64,000 bases of DNA, from positions 1,178,001-1,242,000 of the forward strand of contig NZ_CP025197.1 of the NCBI RefSeq assembly GCF_002844395.1, read 5' to 3'. The DNA comes from Acetivibrio saccincola (GTDB lineage Bacteria > Bacillota > Clostridia > Acetivibrionales > Acetivibrionaceae). Under the pieces are notes generated by a model. That model worked only from the letters and a program-made list of their open reading frames with translations, ran no database searches and was not told where the DNA came from. A program made the position numbers and the translations under genes. Below are positions 36,381 through 46,077 of this stretch, one piece after another. The first letter of the stretch is position 1. The number at the start of each line of letters is the position of its first letter.

Positions 36381-37475
36381 ATGCGAAGTCATGAAAATTA
36401 TATGAAAAGAGCCATAGAGTTAGCAAAAAAAGGATGGGGAAGAACAAATCCAAATCCTCTTGTAGGTGCTGTCATTGTAAAAGACGGCAAAATTATTTCT
36501 GAAGGGTTTCATGAAGTGGTAGGAGGAAGTCATGCGGAAGTTTGTGCAATTAATAATGCCGACACTTCTGTTGCCGGAAGTACAATGTATGTAAATTTAG
36601 AGCCTTGCTCCCATTACGGAAGAACCCCGCCCTGCGTGAAGGCAATTATAGAAGCCGGAATAAAAAAAGTTGTTGTGGCAATGATAGACCCAAATCCTAA
36701 AGTTTCAGGAAAAGGTGTGAATATTTTAAAAGAAGCAGGGGTAGAAGTTGAAGTAGGGGTAATGGAAAAAGAGGCAAAGGCTTTAAATGAGATATTTATA
36801 AATTATGTGGTAAATAAAAAGCCTTTTGTAATTATGAAAACCGCCATGACTTTAGACGGGAAAATTGCAACTTTTACAGGAAGTTCTAAGTGGATTACAG
36901 GTACCGAGGCAAGAAGATACGTGCATATTATAAGAGACAGGGTGTCGGCTATAATGGTGGGTTCAAACACTGTAATAAAGGATAATCCTTTTTTAACTAC
37001 AAGGCTTGAGAATAAGGAAGGAAAAGACCCTGTAAGGATTATTGTAGACGGCAAGGGAATTGTGCCTGAGGACAGCAATGTATTTAATTCCTCGTCAAAA
37101 GCACCTGCTATACTTGCCACCACTTTATCCATTGATAAAGACAAAGAGAAAAGATTGACGGAAAAGGGTGTAAAAATAATAAAAACAGAAGGCGAACATG
37201 TGGACTTAAAATTATTAATGGATGAACTATATAAAATTAATATAGACAGCATATTGCTGGAGGGAGGGGGAACCCTTAACAGCTATGCTATTTCTTCAAA
37301 AATAGTGGATAAAGTTATGTTTTTTATAGCACCAAAGATAGTGGGAGGAAAAAATGCTGTTACTCCCGTTGAAGGTTGTGGAATAGATAAAATGGAAGAT
37401 GCGTTGGAAATAAAAAATGTTTCGGTAAAAGAGTTTGGGAATGATATACTAATTGAAGGATACCTTGAGAAATAA
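36381..37475 (+). CDS. ribD: Riboflavin biosynthesis deaminase/reductase RibD
   Basis: RibD performs the deamination and then the side-chain reduction of the pyrimidine intermediate. The 364 residues comprise a cytidine-deaminase-like zinc domain (1-150) with His51 and Glu53 (GSHAEV) and Cys76 and Cys85 (EPCSHYGRTPPC), then a DHFR-like reductase domain (about 150-360) with MTLDGKIA, SKWITG and LLEGGGTLN. The ribosome site is weak (TGGGG). It heads ribD-ribE-ribBA-ribH, all in one direction with short gaps. Confidence 0.97.
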   Translation: MRSHENYMKRAIELAKKGWGRTNPNPLVGAVIVKDGKIISEGFHEVVGGSHAEVCAINNADTSVAGSTMYVNLEPCSHYGRTPPCVKAIIEAGIKKVVVAMIDPNPKVSGKGVNILKEAGVEVEVGVMEKEAKALNEIFINYVVNKKPFVIMKTAMTLDGKIATFTGSSKWITGTEARRYVHIIRDRVSAIMVGSNTVIKDNPFLTTRLENKEGKDPVRIIVDGKGIVPEDSNVFNSSSKAPAILATTLSIDKDKEKRLTEKGVKIIKTEGEHVDLKLLMDELYKINIDSILLEGGGTLNSYAISSKIVDKVMFFIAPKIVGGKNAVTPVEGCGIDKMEDALEIKNVSVKEFGNDILIEGYLEK

Positions 37476-37496
37476 AACAAGAAACAGGTGAAGGAA

Positions 37497-38150
37497 ATGT
37501 TTACTGGTATTGTTGAAGAAATAGGAACACTAAAGGAAATAATACCGTCAAGTCAATCAATTAAATTGACTGTTTGGTGTGAAAAAGTTATACAGGATGC
37601 AAAGGTAGGGGACAGTATAGCTGTAAACGGTATATGCCTTACTGTTACAGAGTTTACAGACAAAAGTTTTATTGCTGATGCTATGCCTGAGACTATGAGA
37701 AAGACAAATTTGGGAAGCTTAAAGGTTGGAGGAAAAGTAAATCTTGAAAGGGCCTTAAGGCTGGGAGACCGATTGGGCGGGCATATTGTAACAGGGCATA
37801 TTGATGGTACCGGGAAAGTTGTAAACAGGTGGGAGGAAGACAATGCAATATGGCTTGAGATTACTGCAAGTCCGAATATATTAAAATACATAGTTCAAAA
37901 AGGCTCGGTGGCACTGGACGGAACCAGTCTTACAATTGCAGGTGTGGGGGAGAGTAACTTCAGGGTTTCATTAATACCCCTTACAGCAGAAATGACCACC
38001 CTTAAAAACAAAAAATACGGGGATATAATAAATATAGAATGTGATATAATAGGAAAATATATAGAAAAACTGCTAAGTATAGATGTCAGGGACAGTGAGC
38101 CGGGAAAAAAGATAGATTTGGATTTTTTAAAAAAGTACGGATTTGCTTAA
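37497..38150 (+). CDS. ribE: Riboflavin synthase, alpha subunit
   Basis: The enzyme dismutates two 6,7-dimethyl-8-ribityllumazine molecules to riboflavin. The 217 residues consist of two lumazine-binding barrel repeats, starting MFTGIVEEIG and again near FTGH-like GHIVTGHIDGTGKV. The start is placed at ATG 37497, which gives the canonical N-terminus and sits after AGGTGAAGG, rather than GTG 37488. It follows ribD by 21 bases. Confidence 0.96.
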   Translation: MFTGIVEEIGTLKEIIPSSQSIKLTVWCEKVIQDAKVGDSIAVNGICLTVTEFTDKSFIADAMPETMRKTNLGSLKVGGKVNLERALRLGDRLGGHIVTGHIDGTGKVVNRWEEDNAIWLEITASPNILKYIVQKGSVALDGTSLTIAGVGESNFRVSLIPLTAEMTTLKNKKYGDIINIECDIIGKYIEKLLSIDVRDSEPGKKIDLDFLKKYGFA

Positions 38151-38197
38151 AAGAGGATGTGGCACAGTAATTTGGTGTAGCACAGAAGGGAGGATTT

Positions 38198-39439
38198 ATG
38201 TTGAAGTTTAATAAAGTAGAAGAGGCCATAGAAGATATAAAACAGGGAAAGATGGTAGTTGTAGTTGATGATGAGGACAGGGAAAATGAAGGGGACTTAG
38301 TGATGGCGGCAGAAAAGGCCACCCCTGAGAGTATAAATTTTATGGCAACTTATGGCAGGGGAATGATTTGTGCACCATTGACCAAAGCCAGGGCGGAGGA
38401 GCTAAAGCTTGATCTTATGGTTGAAAAAAATAAGGAACGTATGAAAACCGCTTTTACCGTTACTGTGGACCATAAGGATACCACTACAGGCATTTCTGCT
38501 TTCGAAAGGGCTAAGACAATAAAGGAACTTGCCAACAAAGATGCAAAAGCTGAGGATTTTTTGAGGCCGGGGCATGTTTTCCCCCTAGTTGCCGTGGAAG
38601 GCGGGGTTTTAAAAAGGGCAGGACACACAGAAGCTGCTGTGGATTTGGCTAAAATGGCAGGTCTTTATCCTGCAGGGGTAATATGCGAAATAATGAATGA
38701 GGACGGCACAATGGCAAGAGTTCCCCAACTGATGGAGTATGTGAAAAAACATAATCTAAAAATTATTACAATTGCAGATATTATAAGCTATAGACGAAAT
38801 ACTGAAAAACTTATTAAAAAGGCTGCAGAGGCAAAAATGCCTACAAAGTATGGGGAATTTAAAATTGTTGCATATGAAAATGCTATTAACGGGGAACATC
38901 ATGTGGCGTTGGTAAAAGGTGATATTTCCGGTACAGATGAGCCGGTGCTGGTGAGAGTTCATTCAGAATGCTTAACAGGAGATGCCTTTCATTCTTTAAG
39001 GTGTGACTGTGGTGAGCAGCTGGAAGTCGCTTTAAAAAAGATAAATGAAGAAGGAAGAGGCGTTCTTTTATACATGCGTCAGGAGGGCAGAGGAATAGGT
39101 CTTGTTAATAAGGTGAAGGCTTATGAGCTTCAAGATGAGGGAAAAGATACTGTAGAGGCTAATATATTGTTGGGTTTTCCGGCAGATTTAAGGGAGTATG
39201 GAATTGGAGCTCAAATATTAAAAGACCTTGGTTTGAAGAAAATAAAACTTCTTACAAATAACCCTAAAAAACTGGTAGGGCTAAAAGGGCATGGTTTAGA
39301 ATTAGTTGAAAGAGTTCCAATTGAAATAAAAGAAAATAATGTTAATAAATTTTACCTAATGACAAAAAAAGAAAAAATGGGACATATGCTGTCAAGTTTA
39401 ATTTCAAAAGAGGATAAGGAGGACAACAAAAATGGTTAA
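38198..39439 (+). CDS. ribBA: Bifunctional DHBP synthase / GTP cyclohydrolase II
   Basis: RibBA supplies both precursors of riboflavin. The N-terminal half (about 1-205) is 3,4-dihydroxy-2-butanone-4-phosphate synthase with [16 protein letters not shown] and [11 protein letters not shown]. The C-terminal half (about 210-405) is GTP cyclohydrolase II with the zinc ligands in [16 protein letters not shown] and the RQEGRGIGL loop. The 413-residue fusion is standard in Firmicutes. A GGGAGG ribosome site precedes the ATG, and the end overlaps ribH by eight bases. Confidence 0.97.
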   Translation: MLKFNKVEEAIEDIKQGKMVVVVDDEDRENEGDLVMAAEKATPESINFMATYGRGMICAPLTKARAEELKLDLMVEKNKERMKTAFTVTVDHKDTTTGISAFERAKTIKELANKDAKAEDFLRPGHVFPLVAVEGGVLKRAGHTEAAVDLAKMAGLYPAGVICEIMNEDGTMARVPQLMEYVKKHNLKIITIADIISYRRNTEKLIKKAAEAKMPTKYGEFKIVAYENAINGEHHVALVKGDISGTDEPVLVRVHSECLTGDAFHSLRCDCGEQLEVALKKINEEGRGVLLYMRQEGRGIGLVNKVKAYELQDEGKDTVEANILLGFPADLREYGIGAQILKDLGLKKIKLLTNNPKKLVGLKGHGLELVERVPIEIKENNVNKFYLMTKKEKMGHMLSSLISKEDKEDNKNG

Positions 39440-39896
39440 GATGAATCATGGAAAGCTTATTGCAACAGGTTTAAAATTCGGAGTGGTAGTTGGGCGTTTT
39501 AATGAATTTATAAGTGGCAAACTTCTAGACGGCGTTATAGACGGACTTGTAAGGCATGGTGCTGAGGAGTCAGACATTGAAGTTTTCTGGGTGCCGGGAG
39601 CCTTTGAAATCCCATTAATGGCTCAAAAAATGGCAAAATCCCAAAAATACCATGCAATAATTTGTATTGGGGCAGTGATAAGAGGAAGTACACCTCATTT
39701 TGATTACGTTGCAAATGAAATGTCAAAGGGAATTGCAAAAGTATCTTTAGACGAGGGTATGCCGGTGGTGTTTGGAGTGCTTACAACAGACACAATTGAG
39801 CAGGCAATAGAAAGAGCTGGTACAAAAGCCGGGAATAAAGGCTATGAGGCAGCAGTAACAGCTATTGAGATGACAAATTTATTGAAGCTTTTATAA
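39432..39896 (+). CDS. ribH: 6,7-dimethyl-8-ribityllumazine synthase
   Basis: RibH condenses the products of RibD (after dephosphorylation) and RibB to lumazine and usually forms 60-subunit capsids. The 154 residues show [34 protein letters not shown] (with the catalytic His) and [16 protein letters not shown]-type ribosome bases lie in the ribBA end, so translation is coupled. It is the last gene of the operon. Three imperfect copies of TTTTATAATATTGAA follow in the spacer before the terminator. Confidence 0.97.
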   Translation: MVKMNHGKLIATGLKFGVVVGRFNEFISGKLLDGVIDGLVRHGAEESDIEVFWVPGAFEIPLMAQKMAKSQKYHAIICIGAVIRGSTPHFDYVANEMSKGIAKVSLDEGMPVVFGVLTTDTIEQAIERAGTKAGNKGYEAAVTAIEMTNLLKLL

Positions 39897-40002
39897 TATT
39901 TTGAATATAGATATTGAATACGGACTTTTATAATATTGAATATAATCAATATTAAATGTAGTATATTGAAATTTTATAATATTGAAATTTCCGTTGTATT
40001 TT

Positions 40003-40043
40003 AAACCTTCAGGCAGAATACTGTCCACCTGAAGGTGTTTTTA
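40003..40043 (+). terminator. Terminator of the riboflavin operon
   Basis: ACCTTCAGG (40005-40013) pairs with CCTGAAGGT (40028-40036) and is followed by GTTTTTAATTTT. Confidence 0.8.
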
Positions 40044-40655
40044 ATTTTCCTTAAATTTTTTTAAAAATTCTTCCTGTTCTTTTTTAAGAAGTAAAAGATA
40101 CTTCTTTAATAAATTAGGCGTATGTACATCGGTATAAATAATTTTCAGTCCGTATTCGTAGTTATGAGTGTCTTTGGTTTTTCTAATGACAACAGCTTTC
40201 AATTTAATGGTAATACCAACGTGTAAATCAAAATTTAATTCCTGATATAAAGGAAATTCATGTTTTGAATGTACCATCATGCCATTAAAACTAATATTTT
40301 TTACCATGGCAAGATTTTTTGTCTTAGATTGTCCGATTGTTGCCTCTGCATAAATAGAAACTGGAAATCTTACGAATAATCTTTTATTTGTGGTTTTCTC
40401 AAAGCTGTCAATTTTAACCTTTAATGTGTTTTTGGATTTGTCCATACCCAGAAGGGTGCAACTGGATATGTAAATTTCATCCTTCTGTTCATGACCAAGA
40501 ACTATCGGATCTCCTATTGAGCAATTTAAAAGGGCGATGTCTTCAACAAGCTTGACGCAAACGGTATCACCGCTAGATTCAGTGACCAGACTTTTAAATA
40601 ATTTTGTTCCGGAGAAATGCCTGATTGATACAAGAGCACCTGTTTTTAATTCCAT
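40041..40655 (-). CDS. PilZ-domain (cyclic di-GMP-binding) protein, YcgR-like
   Basis: This 204-residue protein has a short N-terminal beta domain (about 1-90, similar in layout to the YcgR N-domain) and a PilZ domain (about 95-195). The two ligand motifs are present: RxxxR as RLFVR and NxSxxG as NISFNG. It should bind cyclic di-GMP and may act on motility, pili or polysaccharide. No cyclase gene is in the window, but the Tad pilus locus lies 12 kb away. A TTGGAG ribosome site precedes the ATG. Confidence 0.88.
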   Translation of the reverse strand: MELKTGALVSIRHFSGTKLFKSLVTESSGDTVCVKLVEDIALLNCSIGDPIVLGHEQKDEIYISSCTLLGMDKSKNTLKVKIDSFEKTTNKRLFVRFPVSIYAEATIGQSKTKNLAMVKNISFNGMMVHSKHEFPLYQELNFDLHVGITIKLKAVVIRKTKDTHNYEYGLKIIYTDVHTPNLLKKYLLLLKKEQEEFLKKFKEN

Positions 40656-40965
40656 ATTTTATCACTCCAATATCTTAGAAGTTTGTAGATGTTGTATTTA
40701 TTTGTATTTTAGGTGAAGCTAAAAAAATATAGTTCTTATTGATAAAGCCATTAATGTCTGCTGCTTGTTAAAAAGATGTTGATATTATAATTACATTATA
40801 ACATTAATTACGAATATTTAACATATTTATTTGATTTTTTTGATACTAAAATTTTTATTTTATTTACAAATTAATATTTATGCGAAAATTATGCGAAAAT
40901 TTTAAAGGATTAAATACTTCAATATAGAATACAATAATTATATTCAAACAAGTTGGGGGGATTCA
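40656..40965. other. Non-coding gap with a tandem 11-base repeat before glgC
   Basis: The 310-base gap separates the divergent PilZ and glgC genes. ATGCGAAAATT is repeated exactly twice (40880-40890, 40891-40901), about 75 bases before glgC, a candidate regulatory site. No clear sigma-A promoter was identified; GAATACAAT near 40927 is only a weak -10 candidate. Confidence 0.4.
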
Positions 40966-42246
40966 ATGCAAAATAAGGAGATTATTGCCTTACTGCTAGC
41001 CGGAGGTCAGGGAAGCAGATTAGGCGTACTAACAAAAAACATAGCAAAACCAGCTGTTTTGTACGGAGCAAAATACAGGATAATTGATTTCACTTTGAGC
41101 AACTGTGTCAATTCTGATATTGACACGGTAGGAGTATTGACACAGTACCAACCCCATGAACTCAATGCACATATCGGCATTGGGAAACCTTGGGATATGG
41201 ACAGGATAAACGGAGGAGTTACCATATTATCACCTTATCTCAAAGCAGAAAGAGGAGAGTGGTATAAAGGTACTGCAAATGCTGTTTTTCAAAATATTCA
41301 TTATGTAGATAAATATTCGCCTAAATATGTTGTAATTTTATCAGGTGACCATATTTATAAAATGGATTATTCAAAAATGCTTGACTTTCACAAAGAAAAC
41401 AATGCAGATGCCACAATTTCTGTAATAAATGTCCCCTGGGAGGAAGCAAGCAGATACGGTATTATGAATACTCATGAGGACCGCAGAATATATGAATTTG
41501 AGGAAAAACCACAAAACCCTAAAAGTAATCTTGCCTCAATGGGAATTTACATATTTACGTGGGAAGTTTTAAAGGAATATCTTATCCGTGATAATGAAAA
41601 TCCTAACTCAAGTCATGATTTTGGAAAAAATATAATTCCTATGATGCTTAGTGAAAATAGAAGTATGTGGGCGTATAGATTTAGCGGGTATTGGAGAGAC
41701 GTGGGAACTATACAGGCTTATTGGGAGTCTAATATGGATCTTATCAGCAGGGTACCGGATTTTAATCTTTTTGATCCTGCATGGAAAATATACACTTTTA
41801 ATCATGTGAAACCCGCCCATTATATAGGACCTAATGGAAGTGTAAAAAAATCCATTGTAGCAGAAGGCTGTATGATTTATGGAAAAGTAAAAAACTCTGT
41901 AATTTTCCCGGGAGTTTATATAGATGAAGGTGCTGAAATTGAAGACTCAATTGTCATGATAGACAGTGTTATAGGAAAAAACACCTTTATAAAGCAAAGT
42001 ATAATAGGCGAAAACGTAAGGGTTGGAAACAATGTAGTGGTGGGAGTTGGTGAAAATATAGTGAACAAGTTAAAACCGGAATTATATCATTCTGGTATAT
42101 CAGTTGTAGGAGAAAAGGCAGAAATTCCCGATAATTGCAGAATTGGAAAAAATGTAGTTATAGACACCCATATTACCCCTGAAGATTATTGTTCTTTAGA
42201 TATTGAGTCAGGAGAGAGCATATTGAAGGGAGGAGAGTGTGAATGA
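40966..42246 (+). CDS. glgC: Glucose-1-phosphate adenylyltransferase
   Basis: GlgC makes ADP-glucose for glycogen (granulose) synthesis. The 426 residues show the nucleotide-binding start [51 protein letters not shown] and FEEKP. The beta-helix regulatory domain is C-terminal. A GGGGGG ribosome site precedes the ATG. It overlaps glgD by four bases. Confidence 0.97.
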   Translation: MQNKEIIALLLAGGQGSRLGVLTKNIAKPAVLYGAKYRIIDFTLSNCVNSDIDTVGVLTQYQPHELNAHIGIGKPWDMDRINGGVTILSPYLKAERGEWYKGTANAVFQNIHYVDKYSPKYVVILSGDHIYKMDYSKMLDFHKENNADATISVINVPWEEASRYGIMNTHEDRRIYEFEEKPQNPKSNLASMGIYIFTWEVLKEYLIRDNENPNSSHDFGKNIIPMMLSENRSMWAYRFSGYWRDVGTIQAYWESNMDLISRVPDFNLFDPAWKIYTFNHVKPAHYIGPNGSVKKSIVAEGCMIYGKVKNSVIFPGVYIDEGAEIEDSIVMIDSVIGKNTFIKQSIIGENVRVGNNVVVGVGENIVNKLKPELYHSGISVVGEKAEIPDNCRIGKNVVIDTHITPEDYCSLDIESGESILKGGECE

Positions 42247-43364
42247 AAAGTACAATGGGAATAATTCTTACCGGCGGCAAGAATGACAGATTGAAAGAGC
42301 TGGCTGAGCACCGTTCAAGTACAGCTGTTCCGGTAGGTGGGAAATATAGAATGATAGATTTTGTTTTATCAAATATGGTCAATTCAGGAATAACCAATAT
42401 AGGAGTGCTTACCCAGTACAGCTTCCGCTCATTAATGGACCATTTGGGTTCAGGAAAGGAATGGGACTTAGACAGGAGAAATGAGGGGCTGTTTGTATTT
42501 CCTCCGTATCTTTCAGGTGAAAACTCAGGATGGTATCAGGGAAGTGCAGATGCCATGGTTCACAATATTACTTTTTTAGAGAGAAGTTTTGAAGAATATG
42601 TAGTTGTTGCCCAAGGCAACTGTGTTTATAAAATGCTCTTTGATGACATGCTTAATTATCATATTGAGAAAAATGCAGATATAACCATTGCTTATAGAGA
42701 TATGTATGATTTCCCCTATGAGGAATTGCAGTATATGGGGAATTTAGATGTGGATGAAACAGGACGGATAACTGATTTCCGTGAAAAGCATAAAAACCCG
42801 CCAACAACAATTTGTTCAATGGGAATATATATTTTAAAAAGAGAACTTTTGATTTCTTTGCTGCAGGAATGTGCAGCCCATGGAAAGTATGATTTTGTAA
42901 AGGATGTTCTTATTAAAAAGCTGAATGTGCTTAAAATTTATGGTTATAGATTTGACGGTTATTGGAGAAATATAAGTACTATTAATGCATATTACAGGAT
43001 TAATATGGAGATGTTAAATCCTGAAATCCGGCGCCAGCTTTTTGTTGAAAACGGCCGTGTCTATACAAAAGTTAAAGATGAATCCCCCGCAAAGTATAAT
43101 GAAGAGGCAGAAGTAAAAAATTCCATAGTTGCAGACGGATGTATAATTGAAGGAACGGTAATAGATTCGGTACTCTTTAGAGGTGTTACAGTTAAAAGGG
43201 ATTCAGTGATTAAAAACAGCATAGTAATGCAGGGTTCTGTAATAGAAGAAGGTGTAAATATAAAACACTTAATTGTAGATAAAAATGTCAGGATAACAAA
43301 GGGAATCAGCCTTCAGGGAACTGATACTTTTCCGGTAATTATAAGTAAAAATACAGTGGTTTAA
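42243..43364 (+). CDS. glgD: GlgD, regulatory subunit of ADP-glucose pyrophosphorylase
   Basis: GlgD is the GlgC paralogue that in Firmicutes forms a hetero-oligomer with GlgC and raises its activity. The 373 residues keep the fold ([53 protein letters not shown]). The catalytic loop differs from GlgC: SGDHIYKM becomes AQGNCVYKM, losing the key Asp. That fits a regulatory rather than catalytic role. It is translationally coupled to glgC and followed by a terminator. No glycogen synthase gene is adjacent. Confidence 0.93.
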   Translation: MKSTMGIILTGGKNDRLKELAEHRSSTAVPVGGKYRMIDFVLSNMVNSGITNIGVLTQYSFRSLMDHLGSGKEWDLDRRNEGLFVFPPYLSGENSGWYQGSADAMVHNITFLERSFEEYVVVAQGNCVYKMLFDDMLNYHIEKNADITIAYRDMYDFPYEELQYMGNLDVDETGRITDFREKHKNPPTTICSMGIYILKRELLISLLQECAAHGKYDFVKDVLIKKLNVLKIYGYRFDGYWRNISTINAYYRINMEMLNPEIRRQLFVENGRVYTKVKDESPAKYNEEAEVKNSIVADGCIIEGTVIDSVLFRGVTVKRDSVIKNSIVMQGSVIEEGVNIKHLIVDKNVRITKGISLQGTDTFPVIISKNTVV

Positions 43365-43401
43365 AAAAATACAATGGTTTAAAAACTTAAGAATTATATA
43401 C

Positions 43402-43446
43402 AAAAAGGGATTGTTATATTTTGTAAAAATAATAATCCCTTTTTAT
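43402..43446 (+). terminator. Terminator after glgD
   Basis: AAAAAGGGATT (43402-43412) pairs with AATCCCTTTTT (43434-43444), with a 21-base loop, followed by T-rich sequence. Confidence 0.75.
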
Positions 43447-43514
43447 ATGTATTGAATGTTGTACAGCTATGTAATATAATTTTATAAAAGCTTAAAAACA
43501 GAGAGAAAGGTAGA

Positions 43515-44402
43515 ATGTGTATGAAAAAAGCAATCCTTATTTATAATGCTATTTCGGGGGATCAAAGTTTACCAAACAAATTAGATTACATAGTTTACAG
43601 GTTCCAAACCAATGATATTTTGCTCCAGCCATACAGGCTGAATAAAAACCATACACAGCTTGTAGAACTGCTAAAGAGCGGGCAGTTTGATTTTGTAATA
43701 GCATCTGGAGGGGATGGGACTATAAATTATGCTGGGAATATTATTTTGAAAGAGAAATTAGCAATTCCAATGGGGGTAATTCCATCCGGAACATGTAATG
43801 ATTTTGCTTCAATACTAAACATCCCCAACAAATTAGAGGATTGTTTAGACATTATACTAAAAGGTAAAACAAAAAAAGTTGATGCAGGTCTTGTAAATGA
43901 TAAGAAATACTTTTTTAGTTCTTTTGCAGGCGGGGCTTTTGTGGATGTGTCCTTTAGCACCCATAATGAGCTGAAAAAAACCTTTGGACCCTTTGCTTAC
44001 TATCTGAAGGCGTTAAGTGAGGTTAGAAGCCTCAAATCCTTTAGAATGAAATTTGAAACGGATGATGAAGTTTTTGAAGAAGAAATTTTGTTGTTTTTTA
44101 TACTAAACGGGGTGCAGGCAGGCGGTTTTAATAATTTAATCAAGGATGCAGATTATGCAGACGGGTTAATGGATGTAGTAATAATAAAAAACTGTAATCC
44201 TATTGATATGGCATCAATTTTTTTCAAAGTTGTGGGAAAGGGCATTCCGGACGACAACAAGAATGTAATTAAACTAAAGACAAAAAGATGTTTTATAGAA
44301 AGTTATGACGAAATAGCAGTGGCTATAGATGGTGAAGAAGGACACTGTTTACCTGCTAATATAGAGTTTGTACAAAGGAGTATTGAAGTATTTGCAAATT
44401 AA
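43515..44402 (+). CDS. Diacylglycerol/lipid kinase family protein (YegS/BmrU type)
   Basis: This 295-residue soluble lipid kinase has the phosphate-binding SGGDGTINYAGN (about 67-78), GVIPSGTCNDFA and the C-terminal beta-sandwich ending DGEEGHCLPANIEFV. The family phosphorylates diacylglycerol or related lipids and recycles membrane lipid. An AAAGG ribosome site lies upstream of ATG 43515; ATG 43521 is also possible. It stands alone between terminators. Confidence 0.9.
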   Translation: MCMKKAILIYNAISGDQSLPNKLDYIVYRFQTNDILLQPYRLNKNHTQLVELLKSGQFDFVIASGGDGTINYAGNIILKEKLAIPMGVIPSGTCNDFASILNIPNKLEDCLDIILKGKTKKVDAGLVNDKKYFFSSFAGGAFVDVSFSTHNELKKTFGPFAYYLKALSEVRSLKSFRMKFETDDEVFEEEILLFFILNGVQAGGFNNLIKDADYADGLMDVVIIKNCNPIDMASIFFKVVGKGIPDDNKNVIKLKTKRCFIESYDEIAVAIDGEEGHCLPANIEFVQRSIEVFAN

Positions 44403-44403
44403 A

Positions 44404-44439
44404 AAAGGGACTGCACTTTTTTAAAAGAGCAGTCCCTTT
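44404..44439. terminator. Terminator shared by the lipid-kinase gene and fabI
   Basis: AAAGGGACTGC (44404-44414) pairs with GCAGTCCCTTT (44429-44439). The T-run is on the minus-strand side (TTTTTTAA), so it serves fabI best; on the plus strand the tail is poor. Confidence 0.7.
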
Positions 44440-44485
44440 GCCTAACCACTATCCTTGTGTCCAAAAATGCTGCTTTTTTGCCCAA

Positions 44486-45244
44486 CTATATTCCCATTAT
44501 ATGATATCCGCTGTCTACATGAATGATTTCCCCGGTTACCCCACTGGATAAATCACTTAAAAGATACAAGGCAGTTTTGCCTACGTCTTCGGTAGTGACG
44601 TTTCTTCTAAGAGGGGCTTTTTCTTCCACAGTGTCCAGTATGCTTCCAAAGTTTTTAACTCCTTTGGCGGATAATGTTTTTATAGGACCTGCTGAAATAG
44701 CATTTACTTTAATTCCGGATGGTCCAAGATCCGAAGCCAAATATCTTACGCTGGCTTCTAAGGCTGCCTTAGCAACTCCCATAACGTTGTATCCGGGAAA
44801 AACCTTTTCAGAACCCATGTATGTAAGAGTTATTATACTTCCTCCCTCTGTCATTATCTCCTTTGCACGGCGGCTTACAGCCACTAGGGAGTATGCACTG
44901 ACATCCATGGCATGGGCAAAGCCTTCTCTGGAGGTGTATATAAAATCATTTTGTAAATCCTCTGTATTAGCATGGGCTATACTGTGAACAACCCCGTGGA
45001 TTGTGCCGTATTTTTCTTTAATGGCAGCGAATAAATTATCTATGTCCTGGTCAGAAGAAATATCGCATTGGAATATGGAATCAGCGCCAAGTTCTGAGGC
45101 ACCTTTTTTCTCTCTTTCCCCCTGGTATGTAATTATTATATTTGCACCTTCATTAATTGCAGCATTTACAATTCCCCAGGCTATACTCCACTTATTTCTT
45201 ACGCCCATAACAAGAATATTCTTGCCGGCAAGTAAATTTCCCAT
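44486..45244 (-). CDS. fabI: Enoyl-[acyl-carrier-protein] reductase (NADH)
   Basis: FabI carries out the last reduction of the fatty-acid elongation cycle. From ATG 45244 (AAAGGAG ten bases before) it has 252 residues; GTG 45250 is the alternative. It is a divergent short-chain dehydrogenase: GVRNKWSIAWGI dinucleotide loop, VHSIAHA, and the catalytic Tyr and Lys in GYNVMGVAKAAL, the FabI Tyr-x6-Lys spacing. ISAGPIKTLSAKG is the substrate loop. It stands apart from other fab genes. Confidence 0.95.
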   Translation of the reverse strand: MGNLLAGKNILVMGVRNKWSIAWGIVNAAINEGANIIITYQGEREKKGASELGADSIFQCDISSDQDIDNLFAAIKEKYGTIHGVVHSIAHANTEDLQNDFIYTSREGFAHAMDVSAYSLVAVSRRAKEIMTEGGSIITLTYMGSEKVFPGYNVMGVAKAALEASVRYLASDLGPSGIKVNAISAGPIKTLSAKGVKNFGSILDTVEEKAPLRRNVTTEDVGKTALYLLSDLSSGVTGEIIHVDSGYHIMGI

Positions 45245-45329
45245 AATCACACCGCTCCTTTACCAGTAGTTATTTTTGCAATTTGTAAAAAATCAAGGCT
45301 ATATAACACCCATGATACTGACAAAACAT

Positions 45330-45406
45330 TGGTGGGCGATAATGGACTCGAACCATCGACCCCCACGATGTCAACGTGGTACTCTAACCAGCTGAGCTAA
45401 TCGCCC
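45330..45406 (-). tRNA. tRNA-Val (anticodon GAC)
   Basis: The minus strand folds as a full cloverleaf. The acceptor stem is GGGCGAT/ATCGCCC, the anticodon stem CCACG/CGTGG has the loop TTGACAT (anticodon GAC), and the T-arm contains GGTTCGAGTCC. The 3' CCA is encoded (45332-45330). It would read GUC/GUU valine codons. It is transcribed toward fabI. Confidence 0.95.
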
Positions 45407-45436
45407 GAAATTAAGTATAAATAGTTTAAACTTACA

Positions 45437-45519
45437 GTGTATATACAATGTATTCACATTTGTACATTTGTACATATATATTGAGCACATCTATATTGTA
45501 CTACACATTGTATATACAC
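45437..45519. repeat. 15-bp inverted repeat upstream of tRNA-Val
   Basis: GTGTATATACAATGT (45437-45451) and ACATTGTATATACAC (45505-45519) are perfect complements 53 bases apart, and the space between contains the palindrome TGTACATTTGTACA. It may be a regulatory site or the remains of a small mobile repeat. It ends 50 bases before the first insertion sequence. Confidence 0.45.
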
Positions 45520-45852
45520 AAATCATTCTATAACGTATTCCTGTTTGTGTCAATGGTAAAAATCATTATGATAGCGTCAATTTATTGTAGGAAAAAGAAA
45601 AGTAGATGGCATCCCATTTTTTATTTGTGCAACTATTTCAAATAACGGTCTCTTAGTAACGAAAGTGTTTTACATCATTTTGAGCCTTATTTTCTTTTAT
45701 AATTCCTCTAACTTATTGTCTATTATACCATATAACTCTTTCTTTCTATAAAGAATTCATTTTACTCAATACTTGTGACAAATTAGTACGTTTTGTTATC
45801 TATGTTCCTTCACATTTTAACGCTACTTTTAAAAGAAAAAAGTATTTCTATT

Positions 45853-45936
45853 GTACCATTTTCCATTTTGTCAAGGCTAAAACAAGCGGGCAAAGCCCGG
45901 CCTTGACAAGTAGTAGGACTTCGCGGGTCATGGTAC
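45853..45936. ncRNA. Nested hairpin in the non-coding tail of insertion-sequence copy 1
   Basis: Three nested stems share one axis: GTACCAT (45853-45859) with ATGGTAC (about 45930-45936), TTGTCAAGGC (45868-45877) with GCCTTGACAA (45900-45909), and CGGGC (45887-45891) with GCCCG around the loop AAA. It is much more GC-rich than its surroundings. It lies about 140 bases beyond the transposase stop and is also present in copy 2. It could act in the RNA (terminator, protection from outside transcription) or as a transposase-binding structure. Calling it an RNA is inference. Confidence 0.4.
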
Positions 45937-46077
45937 TAAAGTTTTGCTTTTTTCTTTTCTTTTTCTTTTTTTATGTTTTTTCTTTTTCTTTGTCTTTTTT
46001 CCAGATATGTATAATTCCTATTGGATAGGCTTACTTGTAAACTTTCCCGTAATTTTTGCTTTATTATTACCTCATCC

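Noticed and set aside
36214-36405. 63-codon hydrophobic frame in the riboflavin leader
   Set aside because: No ribosome site precedes its ATG, it includes the terminator-like hairpin, and it runs into ribD in another frame.
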